A DNA stretch of 64,000 nucleotides from positions 1,064,001 to 1,128,000 of the forward strand of contig OY747702.1 of assembly GCA_963556495.2 (NCBI GenBank), given 5' to 3'. Positions 46,342 to 57,746 of the stretch are shown here, piece by piece (position 1 is the first letter of the stretch; every line of letters starts with the position of its first letter). The DNA is from Valencia hispanica (taxonomy: Eukaryota; Chordata; Actinopteri; Cyprinodontiformes; Valenciidae). The notes under the pieces are model-generated. The model saw nothing but the letters and a program-made list of their open reading frames with translations, ran no database searches and was not told where the DNA came from. The translations under genes were made by a program, and so were the position numbers.

Positions 46342-48851
46342 TTCAAGCCATCTCTTCCATCGATCATAATGGGCAACATAAGATCACTGGCTAACAAGAT
46401 GGATGAACTCCAAGCCCTTACAAGGACTCAGCCAGAGTACCTTGAATGATGTGTTATGTGTTATACTGAGACGTGGCTGCTGGATCATATCCCCGACTCC
46501 AACGTCTGTCTGCCAGGCATCCTGACTGTACGAGCAGACAGAGATCTGAAGACGAGCAGAAAAAGAAAAGGTGGTGGAGTTGCAGTATTTGTCAACAACA
46601 GATGTGTCATCCAGGACATGTTACTGTGAAGTGTCGTCTCTGCAGCCCAGATGTCGAACTCTTGGCAGTGAGTTTTCGTCCATAATATTTACCAAGAGAG
46701 TTCACCAGTGTAATTTTGGCAGTTGTTTACATTCCACCTTCAGCTGTTGCCGACACTGCATGTGATGTCATCAGTTACATTGTTGCTAAGCTACAGACAC
46801 AGCATCCCAATGCATTTGTGGCAATATCTGGTGATTTTAATCATGCCTCGCTCTCTACTACACTTCCAACATTTCAACAGTTTGTCAGCTGCTCTGCAAG
46901 AGAAAACAGGACCTTGGATTTGTTTTATGCAAATGTAAAGGATTCATACATGTCCAAACCAAGACCTTCCTCTGGGACAATCAGATCACAATCTTGTTTT
47001 TCTCTGTTCAGAATATAAACCACTTGTTCAGAGGCAACCTGTGACAAAACGAACTGTGACAAAATGGTCACAGAAAGCTGAACAAGCCCTGCAGGGTTGT
47101 TTTGCAACCACAGACTGGATGACTCTTTGCCAAGCACATGGAGAGGACATCAATGCCATGACTGAGTGTGTGACTGACTATATAAACTTCTGTGTGGACA
47201 ACATCATCCCCACCAGAACAGTGAGATGCTTCCCTAATAACAAACCCTGGATCACCAGTGACCTGAAGGAACTGCTAAACAAGAAAAAAAGAGCCTTCAG
47301 GGAGGGAGACAGGGAATTACTGAGGAGTATACAGAAGCAACTAAAGATAAAAAATATTAGAGACAGCAAGGAGGGATACAGGAAGAAGCTGGAGAACAAA
47401 CTACAGAGGAACAATATCAGAGATGTCTGGTCAGAAATGAGAAAGATCACAGGTTTTAAGGACAGGAAGGATTGGATAGATGGAAGTCTGGACAGAGCCA
47501 ATGAACTGAACACATTCTTCAACAGGTTCAGTTCAGGAACTAGCTCAGCATCCCCCTCTCCTGTTCTCAGCCAAACAAACATCCCACTCTCCTCTGATCA
47601 ACAGCTTTCCTGTTACACCTCGGATGTTTTATCCTTCACCTCAGCCATGGACTCTTCTAACTCCACAAGTTTGACTTCAACCAAGTCAGGAAATGCTGCT
47701 ACCCCCTTTGCCTCCCCCTCCCACTTGTCTGTCTCCAAAAGTCGGGTGAAGAGCCAGGTGGAGAAACTGAACCGGAACAAGGCTGCAGATCCAGATGGTG
47801 TCAGCCCCAGAGTCCTGAAGGCCTGTGCAGAGCAGCTCTGTGGGATTCTGCAGCACCTCTTCAACCTTAGACTAACTCAGGAGAAGGTTCCAGTGTTGTG
47901 GAAGACATCCTGCCTTGTTCCAGTACCCAAAAGAACACACCCATCAGTCATCAATGACTATAGACCCGTTGCCCTGACATCCCACATCATGAAGGTCCTG
48001 GAGAGACTCCTGTTTGCACCCCTGAGTAAGCAAACAAGAACGTATCAGGACCCACTGCAGTTTGCTTATCGTTGTGGAGTTAATCATCCACCTACTTACA
48101 CCAACTCACTGTCATCTGGACAAAGCAGGCAGCACTGTGAGGATCATGTTCTTTGACTTCTTTGAATTCAGCCTGATTTGCTTTGTCAGAAACTCCTGAA
48201 GACACAGGTGGAGCCCTCAACAATCGCCTGGATCAATGACTACCTGACCAACAGACCACAATTTGTGAGACTGAAAAATTGTGTCAAACCAGGTGGTCAG
48301 CAGCACAGGAGCATCACCGGCGACCGTACTCTCACCATTCCTTTTCACTCTGTACACCTCAGACTTCCAGTAAAAATCAGAGAGCTGTCATCTGCAGAAA
48401 TACTCAGATGACTCTGCAATTGTCGGGTGTATCAGAGCTGGAGAAGAAGCTGAATACAGAGAGCTGGTGGACCGCTTTGTGACATGGTGTGGAAACAATC
48501 GTCTCACCTTGAATGTGAACAAAACAAAGGAGATGATTCTAGATTTCAGAAGAAACAGGGATAAGTCAAAAACTGTTTCCATCATGGGAGAAGAAGTGGA
48601 GGTGGTTGAGGAGTATAAATACCTCAGAGTTCACCTTGACAACAGACTGGACTGGAGGCGCAACAGTGAAACCGTCTACAAGAAGGGACAGAGCAGACTG
48701 TACTTCTTGCCATCATCATCTACAACAACTCCTTAAAGAATTAATTATATAAGCTATGCCAACACTTAATTTTCCTCTGGGATCAATAAAGTATTTTTGA
48801 ATTGAATTGAATTGATTTGGTGGAAGGGGAAATACTTTAAAAATTTTCAAC
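46342..48851 (+). mobile_element. Rex1-type LINE, near full ORF2 length, inserted in L2
   Basis: It runs from just before MGNIRSLANKMDELQAL (46370) to gggatcaataaagtattttt and an (AATTG)n tail at about 48816. A 15-bp direct repeat flanks it. Some 35 bp between the tail and the right repeat are unexplained. It is the longest Rex1 copy here. Confidence 0.8.
46370..48740 (+). pseudogene. Rex1-type endonuclease-reverse transcriptase pseudogene
   Basis: The endonuclease starts MGNIRSLANKMDE and contains CYTETWL and ISGDFNHAS (46830) with the catalytic DFN intact. The central frame 47041-48156 is long and carries RTVRCFPNNKPWI, LNRNKAADPDGV and YRPVALTSHIMKVLERLL. A deletion near 48155 removes the AFNTI part of the SSAFNTI block. 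The active-site YSDD survives at about 48395 but out of frame. EEYKYLRVHLDNRLDW follows. The thumb region is shortened compared with 10588-11145. Confidence 0.8.
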
Positions 48852-48866
48852 TGAGCTGTCCCCTAG

Positions 48867-49532
48867 AAAATGCTTGTTATACTGGTCTTACTGTGACTGG
48901 ATAATTTAGTAGAGATGGTACTTTCAAAGAAAACACAGAGTCCAGAGTGTGTCCTTGATTGTGTGTTGACTCTTTGACATGGTGGGTCAGGCAGAAGTTG
49001 TGGATAGTATCATCTAATATTTTTGCTTGTCTATCTTGGGGGTTGTCGGTATGGATGTTAAAATCCTCCACAATAATTAATTGGTCATAGCCGATACATA
49101 TTACAAAAAGAAGGTCTCTGAAATCATTAAAGAATTTAGAGTTAAGTTTTGGGGGATTATATAAACCTAGAAATAAAGCTTTGTTAGGCTCATTTTTCTG
49201 GGTGGCTAGGTATTCTGGGTGGCTCAGGGATACCTTTTTAAAGTTAATTGAGCTGTGAAAAATTGTGGCTACACCTACACCTCATCTGTGTTTTCTGCTC
49301 TCGCTTAAGAAATTGTAATTTGGAGGAGTAGATTCTATCAATGCAGATGTTTCATTATTTACATCTAGCCAGGTTTCTGATAAAAAAGGGCGTGTAAATT
49401 ATGCTCAGTGAGGAAGTCGTTGATAAGAAAAGACTTCCCGGATAGAGATCTAATGTTTAATAAAGCTAACTTACGTATTGTGATAATGGGTAGCTGAACA
49501 CTCTGACAGGTTATCAATTTGAGGTTTTGTTT
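48867..49532 (-). pseudogene. L2-type ORF2 endonuclease relic
   Basis: Minus frames give LALLNIRSLSGKSFLINDFL (about 49440-49500), the TETW-like block, GVATIFH and the EDFNIHTDNPQDRQAK block at 49030-49070, in which the Asp of GDFN is preceded by Glu rather than Gly, followed by HTLDSVFSL. It is the N-terminal half of the L2-type ORF2 and is broken by stops. It is separated from the reverse transcriptase half only by the Rex1 insertion. Confidence 0.7.
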
Positions 49533-49547
49533 AATATGAGAGTTTTT

Positions 49548-49740
49548 AGGGGCATCGCGTGGTGCAGTGGTTAGAGCGGGTGCGCCATGTGCAGAGGCTT
49601 CAGTCTTCGACGCGGCCGTCCCCGGTTTGAGTCCCGTCCCAGGCGACCTTTGCCGCATGTCTTGCCTCACCTCTCTCCCCCTTCAAAAACTCTGTCCACT
49701 GTCAATAAAGGCCACTCAGGCCCAAAAAAACCTTTAAAAA
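49548..49740 (+). mobile_element. tRNA-headed SINE, copy 2 (full length)
   Basis: It starts ggggcatcgcgtggtgcagt with ggttagagc (A-box) and has ggtttgagtcc (B-box) at 49625-49635. The tail holds ctgtccactgtcaataaagg and an A-rich end. Direct repeats AATATGAGAGTTTTT (49533-49547) and AATATGAGAGTGTTT (49741-49755) flank it, one mismatch in 15. It is the best copy of this SINE in the window. Confidence 0.85.
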
Positions 49741-49982
49741 AATATGAGAGTGTTTGGTTAACGGTTTATGTTTCCTGCTGCTGATAAGCACTGGAATGCT
49801 ACACTCAGGGATGCCAGGCAAGTTCTGGGAGACAGTCGAGGTAGATTTACTGCCCGGTTCCCTCAAATATCTGTAATAATCAGTGGGGGCAAGCTCCCAG
49901 GCTTATTGACACTAATCCCAGGGGTTCGTTGTAGTCCAAGGTTTGGTGTTAATTGTGTCCCAAATTTGATTTGCTCATTTAG

Positions 49983-50004
49983 TCTGTCTGTCTGTCTGTC
50001 TGTC
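49983..50004. repeat. (TCTG)n microsatellite
   Basis: Five and a half TCTG units in a row. Confidence 0.9.
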
Positions 50005-50276
50005 AAGTTTCTAAATGGAGATTTATTTGATGTGGCTGAGTCAAAGGAAGTGAAGGAGATTAACCATCTCGCACCTGCTTCAGGTAACCGCTCCCCTTTT
50101 AAACCAGCTCCTGATTGCTCCTGACGAGCTGCAGCTGGAGCAGTACCTGTCTGTCACATCCTGCGGGAGGAAACAGGTGAGAAGGAAAAAAAACAAACAC
50201 AAATCTGCCGACGTCCTCACAGAACCCAACACTTTTAGTGTTTTGCTGCCGATGTATCAATTATAATACATGTTCT
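50005..50276. other. Unassigned sequence
   Basis: No feature recognised. It may include the remaining 5' part of the L2 at 44395-49982. Confidence 0.3.
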
Positions 50277-50605
50277 TGTTACGGCTTGACGTTCAAGAAC
50301 CCAGACGCAGAGATTGAGGCTTGGTCTCAAAGGACTAGTTCAAGGTGGGTTTAATTATAGCAACAAAAAATCACCACACTCAGTGGGAAAAGGGAAGCTC
50401 CAGAGAACAAAACAAATGGACAGCATGTGAGACCTGAAAAAAAAACCAGACTGGACACAAAACGCTCCAACACAGAGAACAGAAAAGCAGCAGCTTAAGT
50501 AGGCATGAGACTAATCAGCAAATCAGGTGCAGCTGTGAGCTCCTCCAGCAGAAAGTAGAGGATGGGCAGCAGCAGCAAGGAGGAATCACAGCTGACCTGC
50601 ACAGG
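50277..50605 (-). repeat. LTR-like segment (gypsy type?)
   Basis: The left end tgttacggcttgacg resembles an LTR end read on the minus strand, with aattaaacccac near 50350 as a polyadenylation-like signal, and the gcctcaatctctgcgtctggg block near the end, as in gypsy LTRs elsewhere here. The right boundary is uncertain. Confidence 0.35.
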
Positions 50606-50764
50606 AAGAGCATAGAAAACAGGAATAAAAAAAAAAAAAAACAACAACACAAGCAGAATGTGTCAGTTCTGGGCCTTTTCTTTGTACTAATAACTCAGAC
50701 AAAGTCCCTTAAATATGTTTTTTACATTTTACTTTCAAATTTAATTTTATTTAGTTGAAGCATT

Positions 50765-50845
50765 CAATTCAGTTTATTTGTATAGGGCCAATTTATAAAA
50801 GATGTCACCTCAAGACAAAAAAGTCATTTCAATTCAATCAAACAG
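50765..50845 (-). mobile_element. L2-type (family A) 3' tail fragment
   Basis: caattcagtttatttgtata followed by gggccaatttata is the reverse of the family A tail at 33360-33400. Only about 80 bp remain. Confidence 0.55.
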
Positions 50846-50851
50846 TCCTAG

Positions 50852-51215
50852 TGTGGTGTCTTTCCCTGTCTATGTCAGTTCCTGCGTCCTTGATTGTCCC
50901 CAGCTGCCCCATGTTTCCCTGATTGTCTCCCTCATTGCCTTCCCTGTATTTATACCCCTATTTGTTTCCATGCCTTTGTCGTATTGCCGTCATGTAGTCT
51001 GTCATCGCGGCTCACCTGTGTTCTCTGTTTGGACTGAACATCATTAAAATACAAGTTTTTCAAACTCTAAACATCTCTCTGCGCCTGGGTTCATCAACCA
51101 CATCATGACAAAAAAATCCGACCAAAAGGACCCAGCAGATGCTGACAGGATCATGATCCTGTTAGAGTGGTGTGCGAGAGAGGCTGTGAAGAATTCTTCC
51201 TCGGCTCTGGACTCA
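50852..51215 (+). mobile_element. Gypsy-type 5' LTR and leader, start of gag
   Basis: The segment ends in an LTR-like CATCATGACA at 51109, with a TATA-like gtatttatacc near 50946 and an attaaaat signal near 51044. It is followed by aatccgaccaaaaggaccca, the leader form of fish gypsy elements, and a short frame (DPADADRIMILLEWCAREAV) that looks like the beginning of gag. A Rex1 cuts the rest at about 51220. Confidence 0.6.
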
Positions 51216-51223
51216 CCTTATTC

Positions 51224-52556
51224 AAATTCAATTCAAAAATACTTTATTGATCCCAGAGGAAAATAAGTGTTGTTGTAGCTCATAGAGTTAATTCTTTAAG
51301 AAGTTGTTGTAGATCATAACGGCTGTGGGCAGGAAATATTTTCTGTTATGGTCTGTGTTGCAGGGAAACTGAAGAAGCCTCTGACTGAAGACACTTGTTG
51401 TTGAAGGATAGTCTCATGAAGAGGATGCTCAGGGTTGTCCATGATTTATTTGATTTTATGAAGAATCTTTCTTTGCATCATCAAATTCAGATGTTCTACA
51501 GTTGTCCCCAGAACAGAACCAGCCTTCTTTATCAGGTTGTTGAGCCTTTTTAAGTCCCTGGCTCAGATGCTGCTACCCCAACAGAATATGGCTGAAGAGA
51601 TTACACTCTCCACAATAGACTTGTAGAAGATTTGCAGCATCCTGCTGCAAACCTTGAAGGACCTAAGCTTCCTCAAGAAGTACAGTCTGCTCTGCCCCTT
51701 CTTGAAGATGCTTTCACTGTTCAGTCTCCAGTCCAGTCTGTTGTCAAGGTGAACTCCGAGGTATTTATACTCCTCAACCACCTCCACTTCTTCTCCCATG
51801 ATGGAAACAGTGTTTGACTTATCCCTCTTTCTTCTGAAATCTACAATCATCTCCATTGTTTTGTTCACATTCAAGGTAAGACGATTGTTTCCACACCATG
51901 TCACCAAGTGGTCCACCAGCTCTCTGTATTCAGCTTCTTGTCCATCTCTGATACACCCGATAATTGAAGAGCCATCTGATTATATTCACTGATGACAGTT
52001 CTCTGACTTGTACTGGAAGTCTGAGGTGTACAGAGTGAAATGGAATGGTCCCCTGTGGTGCTCCTGTGCTGCTGAACACCTGGTGTGACACACAATCCTT
52101 CAGTCTCACAAATTGTGGTCTGTTTGTCAGATAGTCTTTAATCCAGGTGATTGTTGATGGCTCCACCTGTGTCTTCAGGAGTTTCTGATGAAGCAAATCA
52201 GACTGAATTGTGTTATATGCACTCAAGAAATCAAAGAACATGACGAAGGTGAAGGATAAAACATCTGAGGTGTTACAGTAAAGCTGTTGGGCAGAGGAGG
52301 TTGGGATGTCTGTTTTGCTGGGGACAGGAGAGAAGGATGTTGAGCTTGTTCTTAAACTGAACCTGTTGAAGAATGTGTTCAGTTCAATGGCTCTGTCCAG
52401 ACTTCCATCTTTCCAATCCTTCCTGTGCTTAAAGCCTGTGATCTTTTTAATTCCTGACCAGACATCTCTGATATTGTTCCTCTGTAGTTTGTTCTCCAGC
52501 TTCTTCTTGTATGCCTCTTTGCTTTCTATGATCTTGACCTTAAGTTGCTTCCTTAC
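51224..52556 (-). mobile_element. Rex1-type LINE with internal deletions
   Basis: The minus-strand tail is at 51224-51260. Frames give the thumb and YKYLGVHLDNRLDW (51563-51916), a damaged active-site block near 51980 (SDY/YNQM frames in place of YSDD), NDYLTNRPQFVRLKDC, FFDFLSAYNTIQSDLL (52170-52240), and then a jump to IKKITGFKHRKDWKDGSLD, skipping the fingers domain found at 47640-48120. It is a second-generation deletion copy. Confidence 0.75.
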
Positions 52557-53030
52557 AATAACCAACCGCTTTGATGTTTTTCAGTCTGGTTTCCGTGCTC
52601 AGCACAGCACTGAGACTGCCCTCATCAATGTTTTCAATGACATCCGCATAAATACAGACCATGGTAGAACCACAGTGCTGGTTCTGTTGGATTTAAGTGC
52701 CGTAGAGTTGTCGGCCTGTGACCCAGGAATCGTGGGTTCGATTCCAGCTTCCACCTGCTGCATGTTGTTGTGTCCTTGGGCAAGACACTTCACCTTCCTC
52801 CTGGTGTTGGCCAGAGGGGCTGATGGCGCAATATGGCAGCCTCGCTTCTGTCAGTCTGCCCCAGGGCAGCTGTGGCTATAATCATAGCTTGCTTCTGCCA
52901 GTGTATGAATGTGAGAGTGAATGAATAATGGAGTTGTTGTTGTAAAGCGCTTTGAGGGTCTCAAAAAGCGCTATATAAATGCAAGCCATTATTATTAATT
53001 TGACACTGTTGATCATGATATATTTCTTCA
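52557..53030 (+). mobile_element. L2-type (family B) fragment split by a SINE
   Basis: NRFDVFQSGFRAQHSTETAL, NTDHGRTTVLVLLDLSA on the left and FDTVDHDI on the right belong to one reverse transcriptase segment. A SINE-like sequence at 52701-52996 sits between the Ser-Ala and the Phe-Asp of the catalytic motif. Confidence 0.75.
52701..52996 (+). mobile_element. V-SINE-like element
   Basis: B-box-like gggttcgattcc at 52734-52745; central block gtccttgggcaagacacttcacc near 52772; tail gtaaagcgctttgagggtct followed by aaaaagcgctatataaatgc. This layout matches the widespread fish SINEs with a conserved central domain and a LINE-derived tail. The 5' end is slightly truncated and no clean flanking duplication is seen. 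Confidence 0.7.
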
Positions 53031-53149
53031 GACTCCAATTTCTGCCACTGGAGAAACAAAGAAAACATGAGATCTCTCAGTTATGCTCACAGGTGACGCC
53101 CTGCAAAGACCTCCGGTAGCAATCTAAAAAAAATGAACAGAACTAAAAC

Positions 53150-53607
53150 TAAAACTGAAACAAAAACAAAAAGAAGCACAGGAAAAGTATTTGATGGCCC
53201 TGAAGAAATCAGCAGCGGAGGCAAAGATGGAGAAAGATCCGGAGGAAATCCGTGAGTCGCTAAATCATATGTCTGGAGAGCTAACGAAAGTGACGCAACA
53301 GCTGATGAAGCTAGCGGAACTTTTCGAAGAAGTGAAACAACTTAAAAATATCGTAAGAGAATGAAACAAAACCATCGAAGAGCTTGAGAAAAGAATAGAC
53401 AACCTCGAGCAGTACACCAAAATGGAAGACGTAATAATTACAGGTCTTACCATCAAGCCGCGTTCATATGCTAGAGCAGCTAAGGAAGGCATAAACATAA
53501 GTGAGGATGCACACGCCGAGGATTTGCAAACGCTGAAAGAGCAAGTTGTGAACTTAAAAAGATTAATAGTAAGTCAACCACCATTGATGAAGTTTTGGAG
53601 TGTATAA
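53150..53607 (+). pseudogene. Coiled-coil ORF1 relic
   Basis: The frame encodes a Lys/Glu-rich coiled coil (EEIRESLNHMSGELTKVTQQ, ELFEEVKQLKNIVRE), a stop where a Lys would be expected, then KTIEELEKRIDNLEQYTKME and DVIITGLTIKPRSYARAA, resembling the start of a small RNA-binding domain. It ends at 53607. It likely bound the element RNA; a stop breaks it. Confidence 0.55.
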
Positions 53608-53639
53608 CATGTGAAATTATTGTAGAAAACTCTAAAAAT

Positions 53640-56430
53640 ATTGTTGTTAGTTGAGTGTACATAACACCTGGATCATGTCTAGACATTTTCAACAAAAAGA
53701 CGGACGGCCTTTTTTGTAATTTAAACATGGTCCAAATTGTGTGTGGTGACTTTAATATTGATCTTCTGAACCCTCAGAGAAATTTAAAAACAACAGATTT
53801 CATTAATACTATGTATAGTATCACTCTTTTCCCCCTTATTGTTAAGCCAACCAGAATTACCACGGACACATCAACAATAATAGATAATATATTTACTAAT
53901 CATTTAGCAAGTCAAATTACCGCTGGAGTACTAATCAATGACATCACTGACCATCTTCCTATTTTTAGTATTTTCAAACAATTTCAAAATAATACAACTA
54001 AAATAAATAATTTAAATATGTAAGACATCGAACACCTGAAGCTACTGCAACTCTCAAGGGTAATTTATATGCCCAAACTTGGGAAGAAGTGTATGCAACT
54101 CCTGACCCTGACAGGGCATACAATGCCTTCCTATCCACCCTAATCCAACTGTATGACCAGCACTGTCCGCATAGGAAATATTGTATTAAAGACAAAAACA
54201 GTCAAGATAGGCCATGGTTTACCAAGGGCATAGCTAAGGCTTGTAAAAGAAAACAACTATATAGCACATTTAAAGAAAAGGACTAAACAAACTGAAGAAA
54301 GGTATAAAATGTATAAAAATAAGTTAACTCAGATAATAAGATTTAATAAAAAAGTGTACTATCACAATTTGCTGGAGCAGAACAAGACTGATATCCAAGG
54401 TACCTGGAGAGTATTGAATGGCATTATCAGGAATCGGGGAAAAAAGGAGAATATCCATATTACTTTATAGAGAAAAATTTAATCATCAGTGAAAAAAAGG
54501 ACATTGCAAATCCATTTAATAGCTTTTTTGTCAGTGTTGGGCCTAAGTTAGCCAAGGAAATTGTGCAACCAAACAATGCTAAAGAATTTGATGAAAGGAA
54601 TATTAAAAATAATCCAAACTCACTTTTCATTAAAAGTGTTAGTGAGAGCAAAATCATTGAAGTCGTACATTCCTTCAAGACAAAGAGATGAACAGATGGA
54701 TCTGACATAGATATGGTCCTCCTGAAAGAAATAATTGATTATATTGTCACTCCTTTTATGTATATATGTAATCAGTCTTTTCTGATGGGTATCTTTCCGA
54801 ATAAAATGAAAACGGCCAAAGTAATACCTATTTTTAAAAGTGGAGAAAGGCAACAGTTTACCAATTACAGACCGATCTCAATACTCTTGCAGTTTTCAAA
54901 AATACTGGAAAAGCTATTTGTGAAACGACTTGATGGCTTTGTCGAAAAGCGTAATCTGTTAAGTGATCATCAATACGATTTTAGAGCTAATAGGTCCACT
55001 TCACTTGGAGTCATGGAACTAGTAGAAAAATATCAACATCAATTGAGAACAGTGAGTATGCCGTTGGAGTCTTTATTGACCTTAGCAAGGCCTTTGACAC
55101 AATAGACCATTCATTGCTTTTAAATAAATTAGAAAGGTTTGGTGTCAGGGGCTTTGCTCACGCTTGGCTAAAAAGCTATCTAAGTGACCGAAATCAGTAT
55201 GTACATATTAATAATATTAACTCAATTGAGGCAAAAATAACCCACGGTGTTCCTCAGGGCTCCGTTTTGGGTCCTAAACTATTTATTATGTACATTAATA
55301 AAATCAGTGAAGTCCTCAACAAATCACAATGTATCCTTTTTGCTGATGGTACCAGTTTGTACTGTTCGGGAAAAGATCTCGAGCAGCTTTTGAATACAGT
55401 TGGAACTGAACTTAAGATGCTAAAAAATTGTTTGATGTAAATAAACTTTCCGTAAACCTGCATAAACCTAAATATATTGTATTTGGAAACAAGGAAGCAA
55501 ACAAACCATGTCAAATCAAAGTTGGGGAGGTAGAAATTGAAAGGGTGTATGTAACTAAGTTTCTGGGAATTAATACTGATGATAAGTTAAATTGGAAAGT
55601 GCATACGAATACATTGAAGACTAACATTTCTAAGCTTATTGCCATACTGGGTAAAATAAAAACCTCTGTGAATCAAAATGCATTATATATACTTTACAAT
55701 TCCCTCATCCTTCCATACCTTAGCTATTGTGTGGAGATATGGGGAAATACCTATAAAACTAATATACAACCCATCATATTACAAAAGAAAGCAATTAGAG
55801 TGATCAGCCATGCAGAATACCTTGCTTCAACAAATCCACTTTTTAGTGGATTAAATATCTTAAAATTGTATGATCTTCTTGATGTTCACACAGCAGTTAT
55901 GATGTACAAGGCTCACAATCACATGCTTCCCCAATGTTTACAAGAGCTGTTTCAAACTAGAGAATCAAGATACAACCTCAGAAGAACTGATATGCTACAA
56001 AAACCCATGACGTTGAAGCTCGCAACGCTTGCTTCACACCGTTCACACCGCACTACATCAGGCAACGCTCCCAACGCATCTAGTTTGACGAATGTACGTT
56101 GAGCAAAAAAGAGAGCGAAGAAGATACGTGTGGTAACGTCGCTACAGTGAGACGCTCTGATTGGTTGGCGCACTGCGTCAAGTGCGTCAAGTCGACGGAG
56201 CAAACGCACACATAGCACCGCAGAGACTCTGACGGACCTCTGACGGACTCAATCGTAGACTTTACATGTAATCTTGCCGCAACAGACGCTGACGTTTGGG
56301 GCGGTGTGAACGCACCATAAGAGGAGGTGTTTATCAGTTAAAAGAGTTGATCTATGGAACTGTCTACCTATTCCACTTAAGGCCTCCAGAACAATTAAAT
56401 CATTTCAGAAAATTTATAAGTTAAATATCA
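53640..56430 (+). pseudogene. ORF2 relic: endonuclease end, reverse transcriptase
   Basis: It starts inside the endonuclease (ITPGSCLDIF, VCGDFNIDLLNPQ, ITDHLPIF), so the N-terminal half is deleted. The reverse transcriptase has NYRPISILLQFSKILEKL, DLSKAFDTIDHSLLL, HGVPQGSVLGPKLF; the active-site FADD reads FADG near 55345, so one catalytic Asp is lost. Frames 54713-55105, 55114-55440 and 55428-56102 follow one another with small shifts. After the MITE the end RVDLWNCLPIPLKASRTIKS resumes at 56320. Confidence 0.75.
56012..56320. repeat. MITE-like insertion with GTTCACACCGC inverted ends
   Basis: The left side has ttcacaccgttcacaccgc (56034-56052), the right side ggcggtgtgaacgcacc (56301-56317), inverted copies of GTTCACACCGC. 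The insert has CpG-rich content unlike the AT-rich LINE and disrupts the ORF2 end. No transposase is encoded; a PIF/Harbinger- or hAT-type origin is a guess. Confidence 0.5.
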
Positions 56431-56849
56431 TTTAGAAGTATATAACACATGAATGAAGATCATTAGAAAAGAAGTTGATTGAGGATGCGTAACAAAATTT
56501 TGATTGTTAAAGTTAAGGTTTTGTGCTTATATGTTGCCATCGTTGGTATAAGAGAAACTGTATAATGTGTCACCTTTGGACATAGTGTCTCAGTTGTAAA
56601 AGGGGTTAGGCAGAATAAGTCTTCACTACAGCCTATACCCTTTTCGGTCAGGCATCATTTAGCACTTAAATTATTAATGTGCACTTTTTTTTCTTTTTTA
56701 TTGTGGGATCCAGTGTCCAATATACAGGGTACTTTCACCCCCTCAACCTCAACAGTCACCCCAGGGCAAGTTCCAACAAGGTCAGGCCGTTGCACTTTTC
56801 CCCCACACTCCACATCCCCAGCTACTTGCCCCATAGCAGCTGGGGTTTC

Positions 56850-57697
56850 TAGTTTAACGGGTTCTGTACTGGGGGGTGAGCCGTGGCATTACAGTAGTGC
56901 TGGATGTGCCCAGTGGAAGTTCCCATCTGGGCGTGGCCTCTGCCTGTAGCGTTCGGGTCCCACACTGCTGGCACTGTGGAGGTCAGCTGTTTCCGTACCT
57001 CCTCCACTAGAGTCTTGCTAATGCTGGCTAGCTGGCCGTACATTTCCTGTCTAAGCTCAGTTTTAACATCTTTCTTCCATCTGTTTAGCTCATACATATC
57101 TGTAGACAGGGGTGCAGAAACTCTGGCAGCTTGAGTGTCAGCATTCCTGTTCTGTTCTTTTTCTAAAGCTTGTGATTCAGAGGAGGCCTTACTAAAACTG
57201 CGGCCTGGCTTCTGTCTGCTTAGCCGTTCCATCTTCTTCTGCACTCTCCCAGGCCTTAAACCTTTTTAGAACTAGTCTCTGCCTGTGGGCTCCACCTGCG
57301 CTACAACCTGTGGTTCACTCTCCTTCCACCGGTTAAGTATTTCTCTAAAGCACAGCACAGACATCTCAACACTTTCATCCTCTTCCAGTCTACATTGAAA
57401 AAACTGCACCTTGACATGAGTTAAAGAGCACGGCTGACCATAACGTTTTTTTAGTTCATCCAAAATGGCCCTCGAGGACCCACGTGAGGCTGTATCTAGC
57501 AACTCAACTTTTTGCTGGTCATCAAGCCCCTGAGCCCTAAGCATAGACTCAATTTGTTCCACCCATGTCCCAAATTTAACCACTCCATCTTTACCTGAAA
57601 ATTTTGGAATAAACAGAAGAGCCAAATACCATGACATGGCCATTGTAGGCACCAGATTGGCATTTGACGGCCCTGTGGCGACAACTTTATCTGGCAT
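56850..57697 (-). pseudogene. LTR-retrotransposon gag relic
   Basis: The frame 57272-57697 starts MPDKVVATGPSNAN and encodes a capsid-like helical region (FSGKDGVVKFGTWVEQIESML, RAILDELKKRYGQ, REILNRWKESEP). After a stop, 56849-57244 continues with a charged segment and a degraded zinc-knuckle end (GHIQHYC). Gag would package the RNA into particles. The leader and a probable primer-binding site (TGGCATTGTTGACAGG on the minus strand, about 57742-57727) lie just upstream. Confidence 0.65.
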
Positions 57698-57746
57698 TAT
57701 CTACTGTGAGGTGTGGTATAGGGATCCTGTCAACAATGCCAATTTA

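Larger units (their letters stand above)
44395..49982 (-). mobile_element. L2-type LINE (family B), minus strand, holding Rex1 and a SINE
   Basis: Minus-strand order from right to left: 5' part (49741-49982), endonuclease (49532-48867), then after the Rex1 insertion the linker and reverse transcriptase to the thumb region ending at 44395. The Rex1 at 46342-48851 is bracketed by TGAGCTGTCCCCTAG at 46327-46341 and 48852-48866. The SINE at 49548-49740 is bracketed by AATATGAGAG-type repeats. The 3' UTR is missing: the element joins the THAP fragment inside the C-terminal coding part. Confidence 0.8.
53040..56690 (+). mobile_element. Non-L1 LINE with coiled-coil ORF1 (clade uncertain)
   Basis: ORF1 relic (53150-53607), partial endonuclease, reverse transcriptase and a C-terminal segment to about 56430, then a 3' UTR with ggggttaggcagaataagtc ending in a T-rich run near 56690. 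Protein motifs place it in the Jockey/CR1/I broad group; I cannot fix the clade by eye. A MITE-like insertion lies at 56012-56320. Confidence 0.65.

Noticed and set aside
49548..49640. A tRNA gene at the A- and B-box motifs
   Set aside because: The sequence does not close into a normal cloverleaf, is followed by a SINE tail and is flanked by target-site duplications; two relatives exist in the window.
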